A DNA stretch of 64,000 bases from Chondrosia reniformis (Eukaryota; Porifera; Demospongiae; Chondrillida; Chondrillidae): the NCBI GenBank assembly GCA_947172415.1, contig OX359194.1:1054001-1118000 (forward strand). The letters run 5' to 3'. Shown piece after piece: positions 42,201 through 55,569 of the stretch. How positions within the stretch are numbered: position 1 is the first letter of the stretch; the number at the start of each line of letters is the position of its first letter. The notes below the pieces were generated by a model. The model was not told the DNA's origin. It did not search any database and was given only the letters and a program-made list of their open reading frames with translations. Position numbers and translations under genes: made by a program.

Positions 42201-45200
42201 TATTGTAATATAATTCATATATAAGAATTATTATATACTACTATAATATTTAAATTCATATGCTACTGTAATAAAATTTGTATAGAAATTTATGGAAACT
42301 TTGTGATATTTAAAGCTGATACGTAGTAAATACATTAGCCTTGTTATCTTTGCTGCTGTTTCTCTCCTTTTAAAGGCGAAATGACAGATTGCCAAGATTC
42401 AATAGATCTCGATCAACCAAGAAATCTCTCATTAAGTCAAATGCAGTGCAATCAAGCCCTAGTATGTTAATATGGTCGAGGTGTTAGTGACTATGAAATG
42501 AGCTATTAAAACCATTCCTGTAAACATTATAGGTCCAGAAGTTGTGCCATATGCTCAAACCACAGGCACAGAAGTGACTACATCAAAGAGGGGAAAAGGT
42601 AAACAAACTGTTTATTGAGTAAATATTTGGTATTTGTTTATTGTTACAGCGACCTACATACTTTAAAGTGAAACTATTTAATTTTCTCACTTCCATCTTT
42701 ATCACCATAACAACAGTTGATGCTCATATGTATGATGAAGTTAGAGACAAAGAAAATGGTATGTTTACAGTAGATTTGAACATATCAGTTTTTGTGGTGT
42801 AATGTGTATAAGAGGTTACGGCTACAATATACTTATGAAATGGTTTAATTAAATAAAAAGATATATTGTTGATTGATAGGGTTATCCTCTTTCCTATTGA
42901 GGCGGATGTACTTTATTTGTTATACTATCCATTCTATACATACTCTAAGTGTATGCATGATTGATGTACATTTATGTATATACGTATGTACTTAGCTGTA
43001 TATTTGTATTTTTAATCCATCCATGTATATCACCATAGCAACAGCTGATATTGGTATGTATGATGAGATTGGGGACAAAGGAAATGGTATGTTTACAGTA
43101 CATCGTATCAATATTAATGTGAACACATCAGTATATGTATATACGTGTATATGTAGGTGTATTTAGTATGATAAGATTGAGTGTATGGTAAATATACATG
43201 TATGCATGTGCATACGTATGTACCTTATAATATGTACATGGATGTACATAACTATTGGTACTCATTTGAATGTAACTTGTATGTGTACTAATGACTGTAT
43301 GTTCTCCTCAGGTGCTAGTAAGGCCGCACCTCCTCCGGTGGCTGTAGAGTTTCATGCAGGGAAGAAAGAGGAAGTTACAATACACGAGTACAGTATGATA
43401 GACAAAAGTAAAAAAAGTAAGACTTTAATAATGTTGTCTTTTTATAGTATAGCAGTTACATTTCAGGGGTTATCACACTAGAGAAGTGGTCATGTTAGAG
43501 AGGTGGTCACACTAGAGAGGTGATCACAATAGAGAGGTGGTCACACTAGAGAGGTGGTCACACTAGAGAGGTGGTCACACTAGAGAGGTGGTCACATTAG
43601 AGAGGTGGTCATGTTAGAGAGGTGGTCACACTAGAGAGGTGGTCACAATAGAGAGGTGGTCACACTAGAGAGGTGGTCACATTAGAGAGGTGGTCATGTT
43701 AGAGAGGTGGTCACACTAGAGAGGTGGTCACAATAGAGAGGTGGTCACACTAGAGAGGTGGTCACACTAGAGAGGTGGTCACACTAGAGAGGTGGTCACA
43801 CTAGAGAGGTGATCACACTAGAGAGGTGGTCACACTAGAGAGGTGGTCACACTAGAGAGGTGGTCACACTAGAGAGGTGATCACACTAGAGAGGTGGTCA
43901 TGTTAGAGAGGTGATCACATTAGAGAGGTGGTCACACTAGAGAGATGGTCACACTAGAGAGGTGGTCATACTAGAGAGGCGGTCACAATAGAGAGATGGT
44001 CACATTAGAGAGGTGGTCACACTAGAGAGGTAGTCACACTAGAGAGCCGATTACATCAGAACTTACCAAATGTCTCCGTTGACTATATTTTTACTTACTT
44101 TAGCTAGTAAAGGTGCTAATGGAGCAATTGCAACGGAACAGTTTCTTCAGCATATTAAGAAACTTAGTGAAAAGAATTTTTCAGGTTTTCATAAAGAATT
44201 TGAGGTAAACACTAGTTTGTGTATTTGATATACTGTATTAATCTTGTTGACTTGCACCTATTAATTCTAACAGACTATTCCTACTGAACCAGATGGAGTT
44301 GCTTCAGTAGCAAAGGCTAACAAACACAAGAACAGATACAAAAACATATACACTTGTGAGTGCAGCTTGCATGAGTTTAACTGCATGAAAAGCTCTCATA
44401 TGGTGTTGTGCTAATTATCCTCATGAGGGCAGGGTTATACTCACATTTAACATCTGTGTAGCATCTGATTTTTATTAGATTTGTCTTGTTGAAATATAAG
44501 AGAGTTTCAGTTTATATTTGTGTAACAATCATATAATATAGTTGTGTGACCCAATGCAAGTGACCCAATGCAAGCAAATGACCTTTCAAAATGGAGATTT
44601 TCCCATTATAGAGTTGAAAATGTTATTGCTAAAGTCATCTGTATATAGTTAATGGAAGGTTTCAGCATTCAAAACTTATATATCCAACGGTCTAATCTAA
44701 AAGGTCTTTGGGATATCAGTGATTGCTTGACCTCTACTGTATTTGATTTTCTGAACTTTTTGTAGTTGACCATTCCAGAGTCGCCCTATCAGTTCCAGAC
44801 AGAAATGGAAGTGACTATATCAACGCTTCCTACATTGATGTAAGTGTTGTGTATATTTGACCACACCCACTATATTCAGCCAATCAGTGTTCATGTCACT
44901 GTACCATCCAATCAATGAAAGTGTTATATCTACACTTTGCTGTTTGATATGTTGTGTTCTTTAGTGAAACTAAAAGTTTCATACTGAAAATATTGGGCTT
45001 TTATTTCATTCTAACCACAATGCCTGATCTAGTCATAATGTCATTTTCAATATAATATAACATACGTATGTATTTATTTATGTACTTACCTACATATCTG
45101 TATAAATTTAGGGATACAAAACAAGGAGCTGCTATATCGCCACACAAGGTATGTATATTATATGATATTATTATTGTACATATTGTATGTGTGTGTACTT

Positions 45201-48200
45201 ACTATATACTCTATATGTCACCTCATCTACACATTAATAGCTATCTGTAAGTGTGTATGCAGAACTTCAGGCCAGAGCAAAATGAAACTTTTCAAAATTT
45301 AGGGGGTGGGGGGAATGGTATGGTGTCGAAGCAGTTTAGGGGGTTCCCAAAGGTCTAGGGGGGAGAATGCCCCACCCCCCTCTATGCAGCCCTGTGTGTA
45401 TTTCTACTGTAACATGAACATTTTATGTGTATAGGTATGTATTATCTGTAATGGGATCAGCTTATACATTAGACATGCCCTATGTAGTATAGTAATATAC
45501 GTATGTACTGAATAGTTGTGAATACTTTATGAACACTTGTTCCAGGACCCACTCCGGATACAGTATCTGACTTTTTACAATTGGTTTGGGATAGTAAGAC
45601 TCCAATCATTGTCATGTTGACCCAACCTGAAGAGAAGGGAAAGGTACATTATATACGTATTATATGTATATGTACAATATAATTTATGTATATGTATTAT
45701 ACATACTATATTACACAATCTTCATACGTCACAGACTATGCAATACTCACCCATCTATATCTGTATGTAATCATTGTATATATTGTGTATTGTTTTGCTA
45801 ATCACTGTAGATTACATACACTTGCACTGTGATATTGTGTACACTGCCTAAAACCACAGGAATTGTTCCTATAAGGTATAGCAGCCTTCTAGGTTAGGCT
45901 ATTGTTTAAATAAACATGGGACAGCTGATTGGAAGGTGATGGCTAAGTGTAGGAATAACACAATAGTGCAAGGGATTTCCTAAGGTGAATGACCTTATTT
46001 GTCATAATTGAATTCTGAGGCTTTGTGGTAGCTGATCATGAGCTCAGATGTAAACTGTAGTGGCTGACCTAGCACTTTAAACTGGTGACTGGCCACAGCA
46101 TCCTGGGGGTGAGGCAATAGGGCATGACTGGTGAGGGTGGGGCAATAAGACATGACTGGTGAGGGTGGGGCAATAAGGCATGAATGGTGAGGGTGGGGCA
46201 ATAAGGCATGACTGGTGAGGGTGGGGCAATAAGGCATGACTGGTGAGGGTGGGGCAATAAGGCATGAATGGTGAGGGTGGGGCAATAAGGCATGACTGGT
46301 GAGGGTGGGGCAATAGGGCATGACTGGTGAGGGTGGGGCAATAAGGCATGACTGGTGAGGGTGGGGCAATAAGGCATGACTGGTGAGGGTGGGGCAATAA
46401 GGCATGACTGGTGAGGGTGGGGCAATAAGGCATGACTGGTGAGGGTGGGGCAATAAGGCATGACTGGGGAGGGTGGGGCAATAGGGCATTACTTTGTAGG
46501 GCTAGATACACCTGCATATAGCAGTTTTATTTTCTTTGCCAATTTCAAATACAATTGCATGAGCTTAAAATTACTGAATGGACAGCATGGATACATATTG
46601 AATGTGTTAAAAAGTGAATAATTGCTGGAAGATATTACGCTAACCAGCCAAACTACCAAAATCCTATAACTAAAGTATTAATATGTCAACCAGTGATTGT
46701 GTCACACTTATCCATCACAACCTTTGTAAAAGCAAATTACTACACCTACGTATGTATGCTAAGTAGGGCTGCATAGTGGGGGGCAGGGGGGGAGGGGCAT
46801 CCCCCCAGGATTAATTTTGCCCCCCTAGACCTTTGGGAAGCCCCTTAACTGCTTCGTCACCTTGTCCCCCTAAATTTTGAAAATTTTCATTTTGCCCCCT
46901 CTGGCCCCACGTTCTGCATGCAGCCCTGCTAAGGCTATGATAAATGTTGAACACACCATAATCTGATGACTTCTGAGTTGTGGACCAATACAATAATATT
47001 AATTTTGTCTTTTGAATAGACATTTGGATATTCTTCTAAGAGAATATTCAAAGCGTGTTTTGTTTACAGTTTTTCCTCTTTTCTATTTTAAGAGGAAATG
47101 TGAGCAGTACTGGAACAATAACCTCTCAGAGACCTTCCAGGCAGGCAGTAATATGACAGTGGTAGTGAACCAGTGTCTGGGGTTTGCTGATTATGAAGTC
47201 AGGGACATGACAATACTAAATGTAAGACTATATCAGAGCTATGTGTTTGTATTAATGTATTATGTTGTGTATGTACGTGTATGTTTACATTTTCATTCTG
47301 TAAAGGCCATTAGAAACCATTTAAATTTAAAAGTTCTTTTACTTTAAAGGAATAGCATTAAGATTGTGTTCAAACTAACATGCATTTATAAAACATTAAT
47401 AAATCATTAGAAGCTGAGCTCCAATAGATATGTACCTCTCCTGAGATTTACATGCTAGAAAATCACTCTAATACAGCATTCATATCTCCTGGCTGGTATT
47501 ACCTTTAATGAGTATACATATATATATCTTTTAAAAAATGATATGGCTTGTTTGTTGCGTTCATTAGCCTTTTGCTGATGAAGACCTTCATGGTCGAAGC
47601 GTTCAATAATCTGTGTAAAATTACTGTTGCTGATGCTCATATGAAATCCACTGATTGGCTGACGGTTTTTATGTATGTATATAAGATATGGATGACAAGC
47701 CTTAGGAATTGTGACAGTGTCTTTCTCTGGTACTGTGGTCATGTGAGTAGGTCACATGATCCTGATGACATATGTACGTAAAGGCAATGAGAACCACTTG
47801 ATCTTTTGAGTGCCCACTGGACCTTCCACATGTCTCCAGTCCTCACTACAGTCATATAGCCTCATGATATTGTCACACATAGTGTGAGCCTTAACTGTAA
47901 CCTGTATTCAATTATGCTTTAAAATACCATTTCCTACAACAATGCATACACACATATGAATGGAAATATAGGACATTAATAGGACAAACTGAAACACAAA
48001 TTTCCCAGAATTGCGACTATAAGGACAATTTAGATTTACCATTCATAATCCTGATCTTTACATCACATACTTACATCTGCTTCATGTCTGATACCACATC
48101 ACCGATTTTCCAGTAATTTGCAGTAGTACTGTATCCTTTCATTTAACAGTGATTTCCTTCGGATGCCGTGATGATATGGTACTGTTGTCGTAGTAATACT

Positions 48201-51200
48201 ATTTATTATTGTTTATATACTGTTGTAGTAGTACTATTATTTATTATTATTTATATGCTATGCACTGTTATAGTAGTAATACTATTTATTTTTAATCCAG
48301 TCTTATGGTGTTGACTATCCAAAGATCTACGTATGCTAAGTGCTCTTGTTTAGGTGTTATAGGTAATCGTAACAATTTCCCTTCCATTTACTACATATAT
48401 AGACTGTTGGGGGAGTTCTTAATGAAATGTACAATTTTCTACATCTCAACTTTGTACTTTTGTTTACTTATTATATATCTCTGAATATAGACTACTGATG
48501 GAGTTTCAAAGAGCCACAATCTTCATCACTTCCTGTATACCGGATGGCCAGACCATGGTGTCCCTCAGCATCCATATTCTCTGGTAAAGCTGAGTCAGCA
48601 AGTGAGGAAAAAGTACAAAAAGAATAGTGCACCAATGGTGGTACATTGCAGGTAAGTCTGTTCAATTGATTGCATACAGTATTCCATATTATACATATGT
48701 ATATAATCATAATTTATTTACGTATATCTACATACATCTCCCAATCATGTACTGTTGATATCTGGTGGATTAAGAGCAAAAGAAATGCTTTTTAAACATT
48801 TAATAATCTTCAGAATCAGCATTTTAGTGCTTACTGCACAGATTTCTCTCTCTCTCTCACACACACACATACACACACACACACACACACTTTGACAGTA
48901 TTATTTACAGACAAGGAGCTTATATATTTTAGATTTTAAATGGTTGAGTTAACTATTTTTTGTTTTTTTTTCCTTCAGTGCTGGAGTAGGTCGTACTGGT
49001 ACATTCATCACTATTGATGCCATGATACAGAGGTTGAAGGAGAGAGATGATCTCAACATTTATGAGTTTGTTACTGAAATGAGATCAAAGAGGACCTTCA
49101 TGGTTCAGACCAAGGTTTGAATTTGTGCATTCAAATCAGATTGTATCTTCAAATGGAAAATTATACCTGACACTTATCTCCATGCACAAACTAATCTTAA
49201 GTATCAGTATATATATACAGTGTATTCATGCAGTACTGGACACTGGACAGGGATTTCACTTATCCATTTCAAATTCTGTATGTACGTACATATATACGTA
49301 TGTATTACAGTGGACGTGCATTCAAAATCTCTGCTTTTAGTATTGACTGAGCACATTAGAAACTACATATACGTACGTACCTTTCATAGAGGTTGTATGT
49401 ACAAATTGTTGTAACACCTGTTTTTAGGAAGTTTCAAATTTGCTAGTTTTGAGTTTGTACATACAGTCGACTCCACATACAACAAACTCGGATAATGCAA
49501 ATTTGCGCATATAGCGAACATGCCTTGGAAACCACGTTTCATTGCGTACATTTTTCATCGCTTATAACACACGCACTTCCGTTACTACGAATGGGAGAGA
49601 CATGGCCATACCTACGGTATGCACGGAAAATATGTTTCCACTTCGAAGCGAACTTCGCAAAACAATTTCACTCGAACTTCGATCCGACTTCACTCGAAAT
49701 TCAGTCCAACTTTGCTCGAACTTTGGTCCAACTTCCCTCGCCAAATAGCAGATTTTGTTCATTAATGTTTTATGTACTCAATACGTCGTTCGTTGGCTTG
49801 TGAACGGTGATGTGTATGACTATGCGTTTCTATGTACTGTACCATGTATTTATACATGCTTTGGTTACAAAGAACTTCTTTTATAAAGAACAAATCTTCT
49901 TGGATTTAGCAGTTTGTTATATCAGGAGTCGACTGTATGTATATGTACTTGTATCAAAGCCCCAGTATTGAATATATCATCATTTATGTTTATTATATGT
50001 GTATGTTTGTGTATTCTCTTTGTAGGAGCAGTACATCTTCATACATGATGCACTCAATGATTACGTGACTTGTGGAACTACTTGTGTAGCAGCTCATGAA
50101 TTGAAGAGGTTGATTTCCAGACAGGAAGAAGTAACTGAGGACGGAAGGAGAACCGGTTTTGACAAGCAGTTTGAAGTTAGTAGTGTTGAATTGAGTAGCA
50201 TTCAACAGCTGCACATACACAGTACGTATGTAAATGTACACATTAAATATAATCTAATATTTAGTTTATTATTTGTTTTCAACTGCATTGAGCACTCTTT
50301 TGGTATTAGTAAATAAATAAGAGTGTGAGATGATGTCATTGCGTTAGCTAGTGGATTTGTGAACATCAATTAATAGCATGTATTACATTACATGCAACCA
50401 AGTATATAATAATGCAGCCAATCACATTGCAGCCAATCACATTGCAACCAATCACATTGCAGCCAATCATATTACAGTAAACTTAATGCTCATGTTATTA
50501 GGTGCTTCAGAGTATTTGTAAGACAACTTCTTCAGATGATAAGACTAACGCTAGAAAGTCAAGCGTATCAAAGAAGAACAGATATTCTGACAGATATCCT
50601 TGTGAGTCACTCACAGTAGACCTAACATGCACATGGACTTACACTTTAGCAGTGTTTTCCTGTGTGCAGTAGTTTCACTGTTAGCATTAACTTCATATCA
50701 GTTACATTTGTAGAACATTCCCTTTGAACCGTGTATTGGTCCATTGTGAGTGAAATGTGAAATTGATTTGTCTCACATACTATAGACTATACCAAGCATT
50801 TGATAGTTTCGGGAAAAACACGTGAAAGTGGACAAGGGTACATCAATGCTTCTCAAGTCCAGGTATTGCTTCATATTTTCCTAATATCTCATACTTTTGC
50901 ATATCACTGCACATGCTAATGACTTTTGGTTGCACAATCTGATTTAAAACTAAAGTTTCTTAAATTGTATAATTCCTTCTATTACTTCCCATCAATCGAC
51001 CTTCATATTCCTTTATCATACAGTTACTGTACGTTCCCTTGTATTTACACTTAGAGCTACTCCAATCCTCGAGCTTTCATAGCTGCTCAAGCTCCATTGA
51101 AAAACACAAGAGAAGACTTTTGGGACGTTGTTTGGACCTTCAAACCTCCCACTATCGTACTGCTGTGTGACTTTGTTGAAGACCGTCAGGTTGGTATTGT

Positions 51201-53407
51201 CTATGTATTCACATTAAAACCCATACTTTTCAGAATTTACTTGGCAGGTATTCTAATCAATTATCAGAGCATTATTATTAATCTTGCTTGAGGAATCTTG
51301 TCTTTTTATTTTGTTACCGGAATCTGCAAGCAATTTTGTGTACAACTACTTCCTTTAGCTACATTGACAAGAATTTTACTATTCCCTTCATGTGCATTAC
51401 AGTGGAACCGTATGAACGGTCACCTCTTTTGGACGACTACTTGCTAAATGTGGTCACTTCAATCGAATGTCAAAAATTTACACTCTACATCATTCTACAT
51501 TCTTTTAAATGATAACCTGATTACTACTCTAATGCAGTTAAATAAATTGTGTCCCATAGCTAACCGTATTATGTATGCAAGCTACACTGCCTTTGAATAA
51601 TTTCTACTATTTTCTCTCTATATAGAACACTTGTTCTCCATTTTTTCCAACTGAGGAATATGAAACAGAGGTGTATGGCTCCATTAAGATAACCAAGAAA
51701 TCAGCCAAGAGACTGGATGGCTATATGAAGTTCACACTGGAACTCAGCAGCTCCAATAAAGTATGTTTAACATTGTTTATGATAGAGGAATTAGTGAGCT
51801 TCTGTAGCAGGGTGAAACAATCAAGATTATTTCAAGTAGTTAAGTCTGCAGACCTTCAACTGATAAAACACTGATAAGTTACACCTCAAACCTGATTGTT
51901 CACCCTGCTACAGAAAGCTCACTAATTCCTCTATCATAGTTACAACAAATCAATGAATTTCTATTCTACATTGTTTATATGTACATACCTACGTATACAT
52001 ACATATACATGTGTATATTACAATCTAGGGTTAAATAATTAGTGATGATGAAAATTACTCAGAGTCTTATTAAACTACTGCATTTCTGAATTTGATTCAA
52101 CAGAATTGCCATATGTATAAAGAAAAGGCATTTTTGTACATCAGACTCGTAGTAATATTCCATGACTGTCAAATATGTACATACGTACATATATCCATAC
52201 ATACTTAGCCCTGAGGTGCTAATGGTACGTATTCCATTTTATATTTTGTTTAGTCACTTTATGTGTCAGGCGAAATATCTCTATATAGATTTATATGATT
52301 ATTTCTATGACATACCCTATATAAGACTCTGAGTAATTTTCATTATTTAATTCTATTCTATACACCTTCATGATGTAAGTTTAAAAACCACTGTCTTCAA
52401 TCAGGATACATTAATTCTACCGTTATTTAGTCCATGTACTATTTTCCCATATAATGTATACCTTCAATATACGTACATGAGTGTACAGAATGACCCATTG
52501 TGTAATGTGATGTCTTTATGTAGAGCGATTCCAAGCCCTTTGAAGTGACCCTTTTCCACACTGGAGAGTGGAAAGTTGATAATAGACCAAAGTTATCTTC
52601 CCTGCTGAACATCATGGCAGAAGTGCAGATCATCCAGCAAGGACAAACTAAACGTTGCCTTGTAGCTTGCGAGTAAGCAATGAATACTTTAAAGAGTGTG
52701 TACATGTATACCATTTTTCTGCCAATTTAAGTATGCAAATGCTGTTTTTTATGTTTATCTATATACGTATTTATAGTGATGGTATGGGACGCACTGGTGT
52801 CTTTATAACTGTCATGTCTGAGATTGAGCGAATCAAGTTTGATGGAGAAATTGATATATTTCAGACTATTAAAGCTATCAGAGTTCAAAGACCAAATATG
52901 GTCTCAACTGGGGTGAGTGTATGTGTAAGGCTTTAAATTATGATGTAAAATAATTAGACTATTTCCAATGTGTGTATATTATCAATATACATATAAACTG
53001 TATATGTAGAATAAAGAGAAGAAATATATACCTATATAATATTATCAATTACATTACAGTACGTACTTTTTGGGTCGGTTGTCCAGACCAGACAACTTAA
53101 AAGGTTATTGCCACATGCATGGTGACATCATTATAGTGGGAAAGTTTGTTCAAATGGTAGTCACGAGTTACCGATTGCAATGTTCAATCTGGACAACCGA
53201 CCCAAAAAGTACTGTATACATTTCGGGTTAATATATTAATAAATACAATATTTATGTGTGAAATTGTCATATACATGAAGATAATCTATCTGTATGATTA
53301 ATATATTAAATGGATTTTTTAATTAGGAGCAGTACAAGTTGTGTTTTGAGATTATCAAAGAATACTTACAGTCATTTGACAATTATGCAAACTTTAAGCC
53401 AGTTTGA
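39142..53407 (+). CDS. Receptor-type protein tyrosine phosphatase with three Ig domains (gene C, complete)
   Basis: 26 exons and 1073 residues, all GT-AG and in frame. Same plan as gene B plus one more Ig exon: signal peptide (1-24), Ig1, Ig2, Ig3 (about 221-316), a longer stalk, transmembrane helix (about 340-366), tail, D1 and D2. The catalytic D1 residues are Asp675 (WPD), Cys707 and Arg713. D2 has Cys1001/Arg1007 but no WPD. The D1 and D2 exons have the same lengths as in B and differ by only a few residues (for example LHHF for LQHF, FVEDRQ for FVEGSQ), whereas Ig1, Ig2 and the stalk differ widely. The start at 39142 opens the signal peptide, with a second ATG at 39148. Expected role: plasma-membrane phosphotyrosine phosphatase receptor with an unknown ligand. 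Confidence 0.9.
39383..39685 (+). other. Gene C exon 2: Ig-like domain 1
   Basis: Phase 1-1 exon of 303 bases, one codon longer than in B. QLFC, DWY and GTYSC are kept. The region after YSC reads ILEPEGYRRNTTTLYETF against ILEPEKDRKNTTRFQTF in B. Confidence 0.88.
39686..40527 (+). other. Gene C intron 2
   Basis: Begins like B intron 2, including the TTTGTGAACCCCAGGG foldback (left arm near 39869, right arm near 39963), then diverges. A further foldback around 40323-40413 pairs GTCTTT/AAAGAC-type arms. No exon is recognised. Confidence 0.5.
40528..40812 (+). other. Gene C exon 3: Ig-like domain 2
   Basis: Phase 1-1, KLEC...NWY...GNYTC. It differs from B Ig2 mainly at the N-terminal strand (VGEDINKSVVTLTPDIN), in the loop before and after NWY, and after YTC. 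Confidence 0.88.
40991..41278 (+). other. Gene C exon 4: extra Ig-like domain 3
   Basis: Phase 1-1 exon of 288 bases found only in gene C within this window. It opens VNTRNTVRVGMN like an Ig2 exon, then KLEC, SWY and GSYTC, and ends with donor GTAAGA. It arose by duplication of an Ig2-type exon and has since diverged. Skipping it would keep the frame. Confidence 0.85.
41804..41962. mobile_element. Short MITE, independent insertion in gene C
   Basis: Same family as 3672-3824 (ends CAATACTTTTTGG and CCAAAAAGGACTG), flanked by TA, in the intron before the transmembrane exon. It is absent from that intron in B and D. Confidence 0.75.
42031..43416 (+). other. Gene C exons 5-10: stalk, transmembrane helix, juxtamembrane tail
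   Basis: Exons 42031-42181, 42376-42461, 42533-42598, 42717-42758, 43045-43086 and 43312-43416. The stalk (HTSKSVVPTTNQGTTTGQPF) is six residues longer and unlike the B and D stalk, while the helix from about LIVVV onwards and the tail are nearly identical, including the duplicated MYDEV/MYDEI exons. Confidence 0.85.
43466..44047 (+). repeat. 17-bp minisatellite, about 34 copies
   Basis: Units of GAGGTGGTCACACTAGA with ATGTT, CAATA and ATTAG variants arranged in blocks, in the intron before D1. It is expanded about eightfold over gene B. Confidence 0.93.
45256..45393. mobile_element. Short AGGGCTG-family repeat, left copy in C (5' end lost)
   Basis: Matches 18944-19086 from ATGCAGAACTTCAGGCC onwards, ending ATGCAGCCCT. 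Confidence 0.65.
46106..46490 (+). repeat. 28-bp minisatellite, about 14 copies
   Basis: Short version of 19814-22297, at the same place in the D1 intron. Minus-strand frames of 130-164 codons through it are artefacts. Confidence 0.95.
46765..46927. mobile_element. Short AGGGCTG-family repeat, right inverted copy in C
   Basis: Counterpart of 22576-22740, inverted relative to 45256-45393. Confidence 0.65.
48845..48892 (+). repeat. (TC)n(AC)n microsatellite
   Basis: TC run passing into an AC run, longer than at 24628. Confidence 0.9.
49464..49935. mobile_element. Tigger-like MITE, gene C copy
   Basis: Orthologue of 25246-25748 with CAGTCGACTCC ends and TA flanks. It is shorter by about 30 bases because one internal TTCGATCCGACTTCACTC unit is missing. 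Confidence 0.75.
50412..50475 (+). repeat. 15-bp tandem repeat, 4 copies
   Basis: GCAGCCAATCACATT array ahead of the first D2 exon of gene C. Confidence 0.85.
51780..51936. mobile_element. MITE, gene C copy without the inner foldback
   Basis: 157 bp, TGATAGAGGAATTAGTGAGC termini and TA flanks. It lacks the roughly 160-base inner hairpin present in A and B. Confidence 0.75.
53057..53214. mobile_element. Short MITE, gene C copy (orthologue of 3672-3824)
   Basis: CAGTACGTACTTTTTGGGTC and GACCCAAAAAGTACTG ends with TA flanks. This is the best-preserved copy. Confidence 0.75.
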
Positions 53408-55560
53408 GATACTCATGATTAGATTGTATATTATTCAAGAGTTACAGCACTAAATGTACATAAATGCAAGTTATAAAATGTTCTCACTCTAGGATAACCT
53501 CAATCAAGTATTAAATATTGCAAATTATAGTAACTGCACTGCATTGATGGATAACATAAAATGCACTCTTTTACCAGCAAACCTGACATTGGGACACTGA
53601 GATCATCACATACGTATAAAACAGGTATGATGGTAAATTGGCCAGTAATTGGTTTGGTTCAATGGCCATTACTTTGCTTCTATTCTGAAAAGTTCTTATT
53701 GAACTGTGGCTATTGGGCTATTGTAATAAATATCATTCCCTGTCATAGGACAGTTAATAAGTTGCTTTGCACTAGACCTGCCATTGTTCTTTGTTATTCC
53801 CCATAACTGTTCATAACAATAATCTAGACTAGAACATTCTAACAAAGTTCTCTACACTTTAAACTAATTGCTGACCTATTAAATGGCTTGTACATGGCCA
53901 AGGAGCTCTCCAGCTGAGCACTGCCTCATTTCTGGTTTGGCTGGAGAACGTTAGCTGAGAGCTATGGACAAAAACCAAACTGTATGAAAAACAAGTTTGG
54001 GATTCCTTTAGTTAACCTAACATTATCTTTCTTTATCACTTTAAGACACAAATTAAAAACTATATACGTAGCTAGTGTTATGGAAACAAAAAATGAAACT
54101 CATAGTAGTATGAACAACCATGCTGAAAATGTACTATTATCATTGGCCTGGACTGATATAGACAACTATAAGAACAATTCTTATCATTCTAGTATGACTC
54201 TAGGAAAACAGGCCTGACATTTAAGAACAAAAAGTTCATAAACCAACCAAATACAAATTACCATGGTTACATCTATATAACAAGATTGCCATAACAACAG
54301 CTGCAATCCATGCAATCAATTCAGGCTGCAACTGAACAATTAGAACATAAAACTACGTAATTGTACAGCTATACGTATACACTTTACACACGAATAATGA
54401 GTTGACAAGTGTTCTGAGCTTGAGACCTCAGGAGGCTAAGACAAGAATGACGTCAAAAACTGATATCTTACCAAATGTCAATGTCACACTAACCCTCCAA
54501 ATTTTTAAAAAAGCCAAACTTGCTCAAAGGGATTGTACAGAAAGGCAAACTGATCTATAGGATACAGAGAACCTGGTAAGTGTGTACTACACCTAGCTCT
54601 CCCCAAGTGAACTATGGTAGCTAGGAGTTATTAGACTGGTAGACATGCTAAATCTGGTGGTCCCATTGAACAGATGTAATCCAGGACCTTTACAGTTGTT
54701 ATACTCAATGTAAATTTCATGCAAATTTTCCCTTGATCCAACATTTTCTTTCACCCACCTGAATGGGTTAATAATTGCACTCAGCCCTCCTTGTTTCTTA
54801 ATTGGACATGTTGCTAGATAATTAACTGATATTGACTCCATGATAATTCTATAATAGATGAATATACAGCAAATCAAGTATAGGCTGCACAATAAGACAT
54901 ACACTTGTCTAATCAAACGTTTTTATAAACATTAAGTACATAAGTTTAAGAGGTGAAGATGCTGATTAATATGTAAAAAGAAAAAGAATCATTATAGACT
55001 TCATTTTCAGTAGCTATATATAGAGTTTGTCTGATTCTCTAAACAAAATTAGGAGTTACTAGTTACTAGGGACTGGTAAAGATGCTAAATCTGGTGGTCC
55101 CATTGAACAGATGTAATCCAGGACCTTTTTATTTGTTATACTCACTGTAAATTTCATGCAAATTTTCCCTTGATCCAACACTTTCTTTTACTATCTTTTC
55201 CCACCTGAATGGATAAAGCCAATTAATAATTGCACTCAGTCCTCCTTGTTTCTTAATTGGACATGTTGCTAGGTAACTGATATTTGACTTCCATGACAAT
55301 TCTATAAATAGATGAATATACAGCAAATCAAGTATAGGCTGCACAATAAGACATTTATATACTGGTCTAATTAAAAGTTTGTATAAACGTTAAGTACAAA
55401 TTAAATTTTGAACAGTCTCACAAGTAAAAAGTATTTTACATGAGGTAGCTAAAGATTAATAGCTAATCATAACATTCCATTTTAAAAGAAAAAAAAAACA
55501 TTATAGACTTCATTTAAAGTAGCTATATATAGAGTTTGTCTGATTCTCTAAACAAAATTA
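53408..55560 (+). other. 3' flank of gene C with a tandem duplication
   Basis: Copy of 4062-5690, with AATAAA at 53725-53730. Sequence from 54623 is repeated from 55051 (offset about 428), and only this spacer has it. Both halves contain GCTAAATCTGGTGGTCCCAT and a 50-60 base stretch missing from the other spacers. No gene is recognised. Confidence 0.6.
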
Positions 55561-55569
55561 CCTACCAAT

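Larger units (their letters stand above)
44104..50175 (+). other. Gene C exons 11-19: PTP domain D1 (catalytic)
   Basis: Exons 44104-44204, 44274-44355, 44766-44839, 45112-45148, 45546-45643, 47093-47221, 48491-48651, 48979-49114 and 50026-50175. The same lengths and motifs as gene B D1: NRY, YINASYID, YTGWPDHGVP, VVHC plus SAGVGRTG, VQTKEQY. No defect is seen. Confidence 0.9.
50502..53407 (+). other. Gene C exons 20-26: PTP domain D2 (likely pseudophosphatase)
   Basis: Exons 50502-50601, 50786-50862, 51055-51189, 51626-51760, 52524-52672, 52777-52912 and 53327-53407. The same motifs and losses as gene B D2: ACDDGMGRTG kept, WPD replaced by GEWKVDNRP, Q-loop Gln replaced by Ser. Confidence 0.88.

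Noticed and set aside
43466-44047. CRISPR-like or regulatory operator array
   Set aside because: Contiguous 17-bp units without spacers, in an intron. An ordinary VNTR.
45995-46517. Minus-strand frames of 130-164 codons in gene C
   Set aside because: Same minisatellite artefact with fewer copies.
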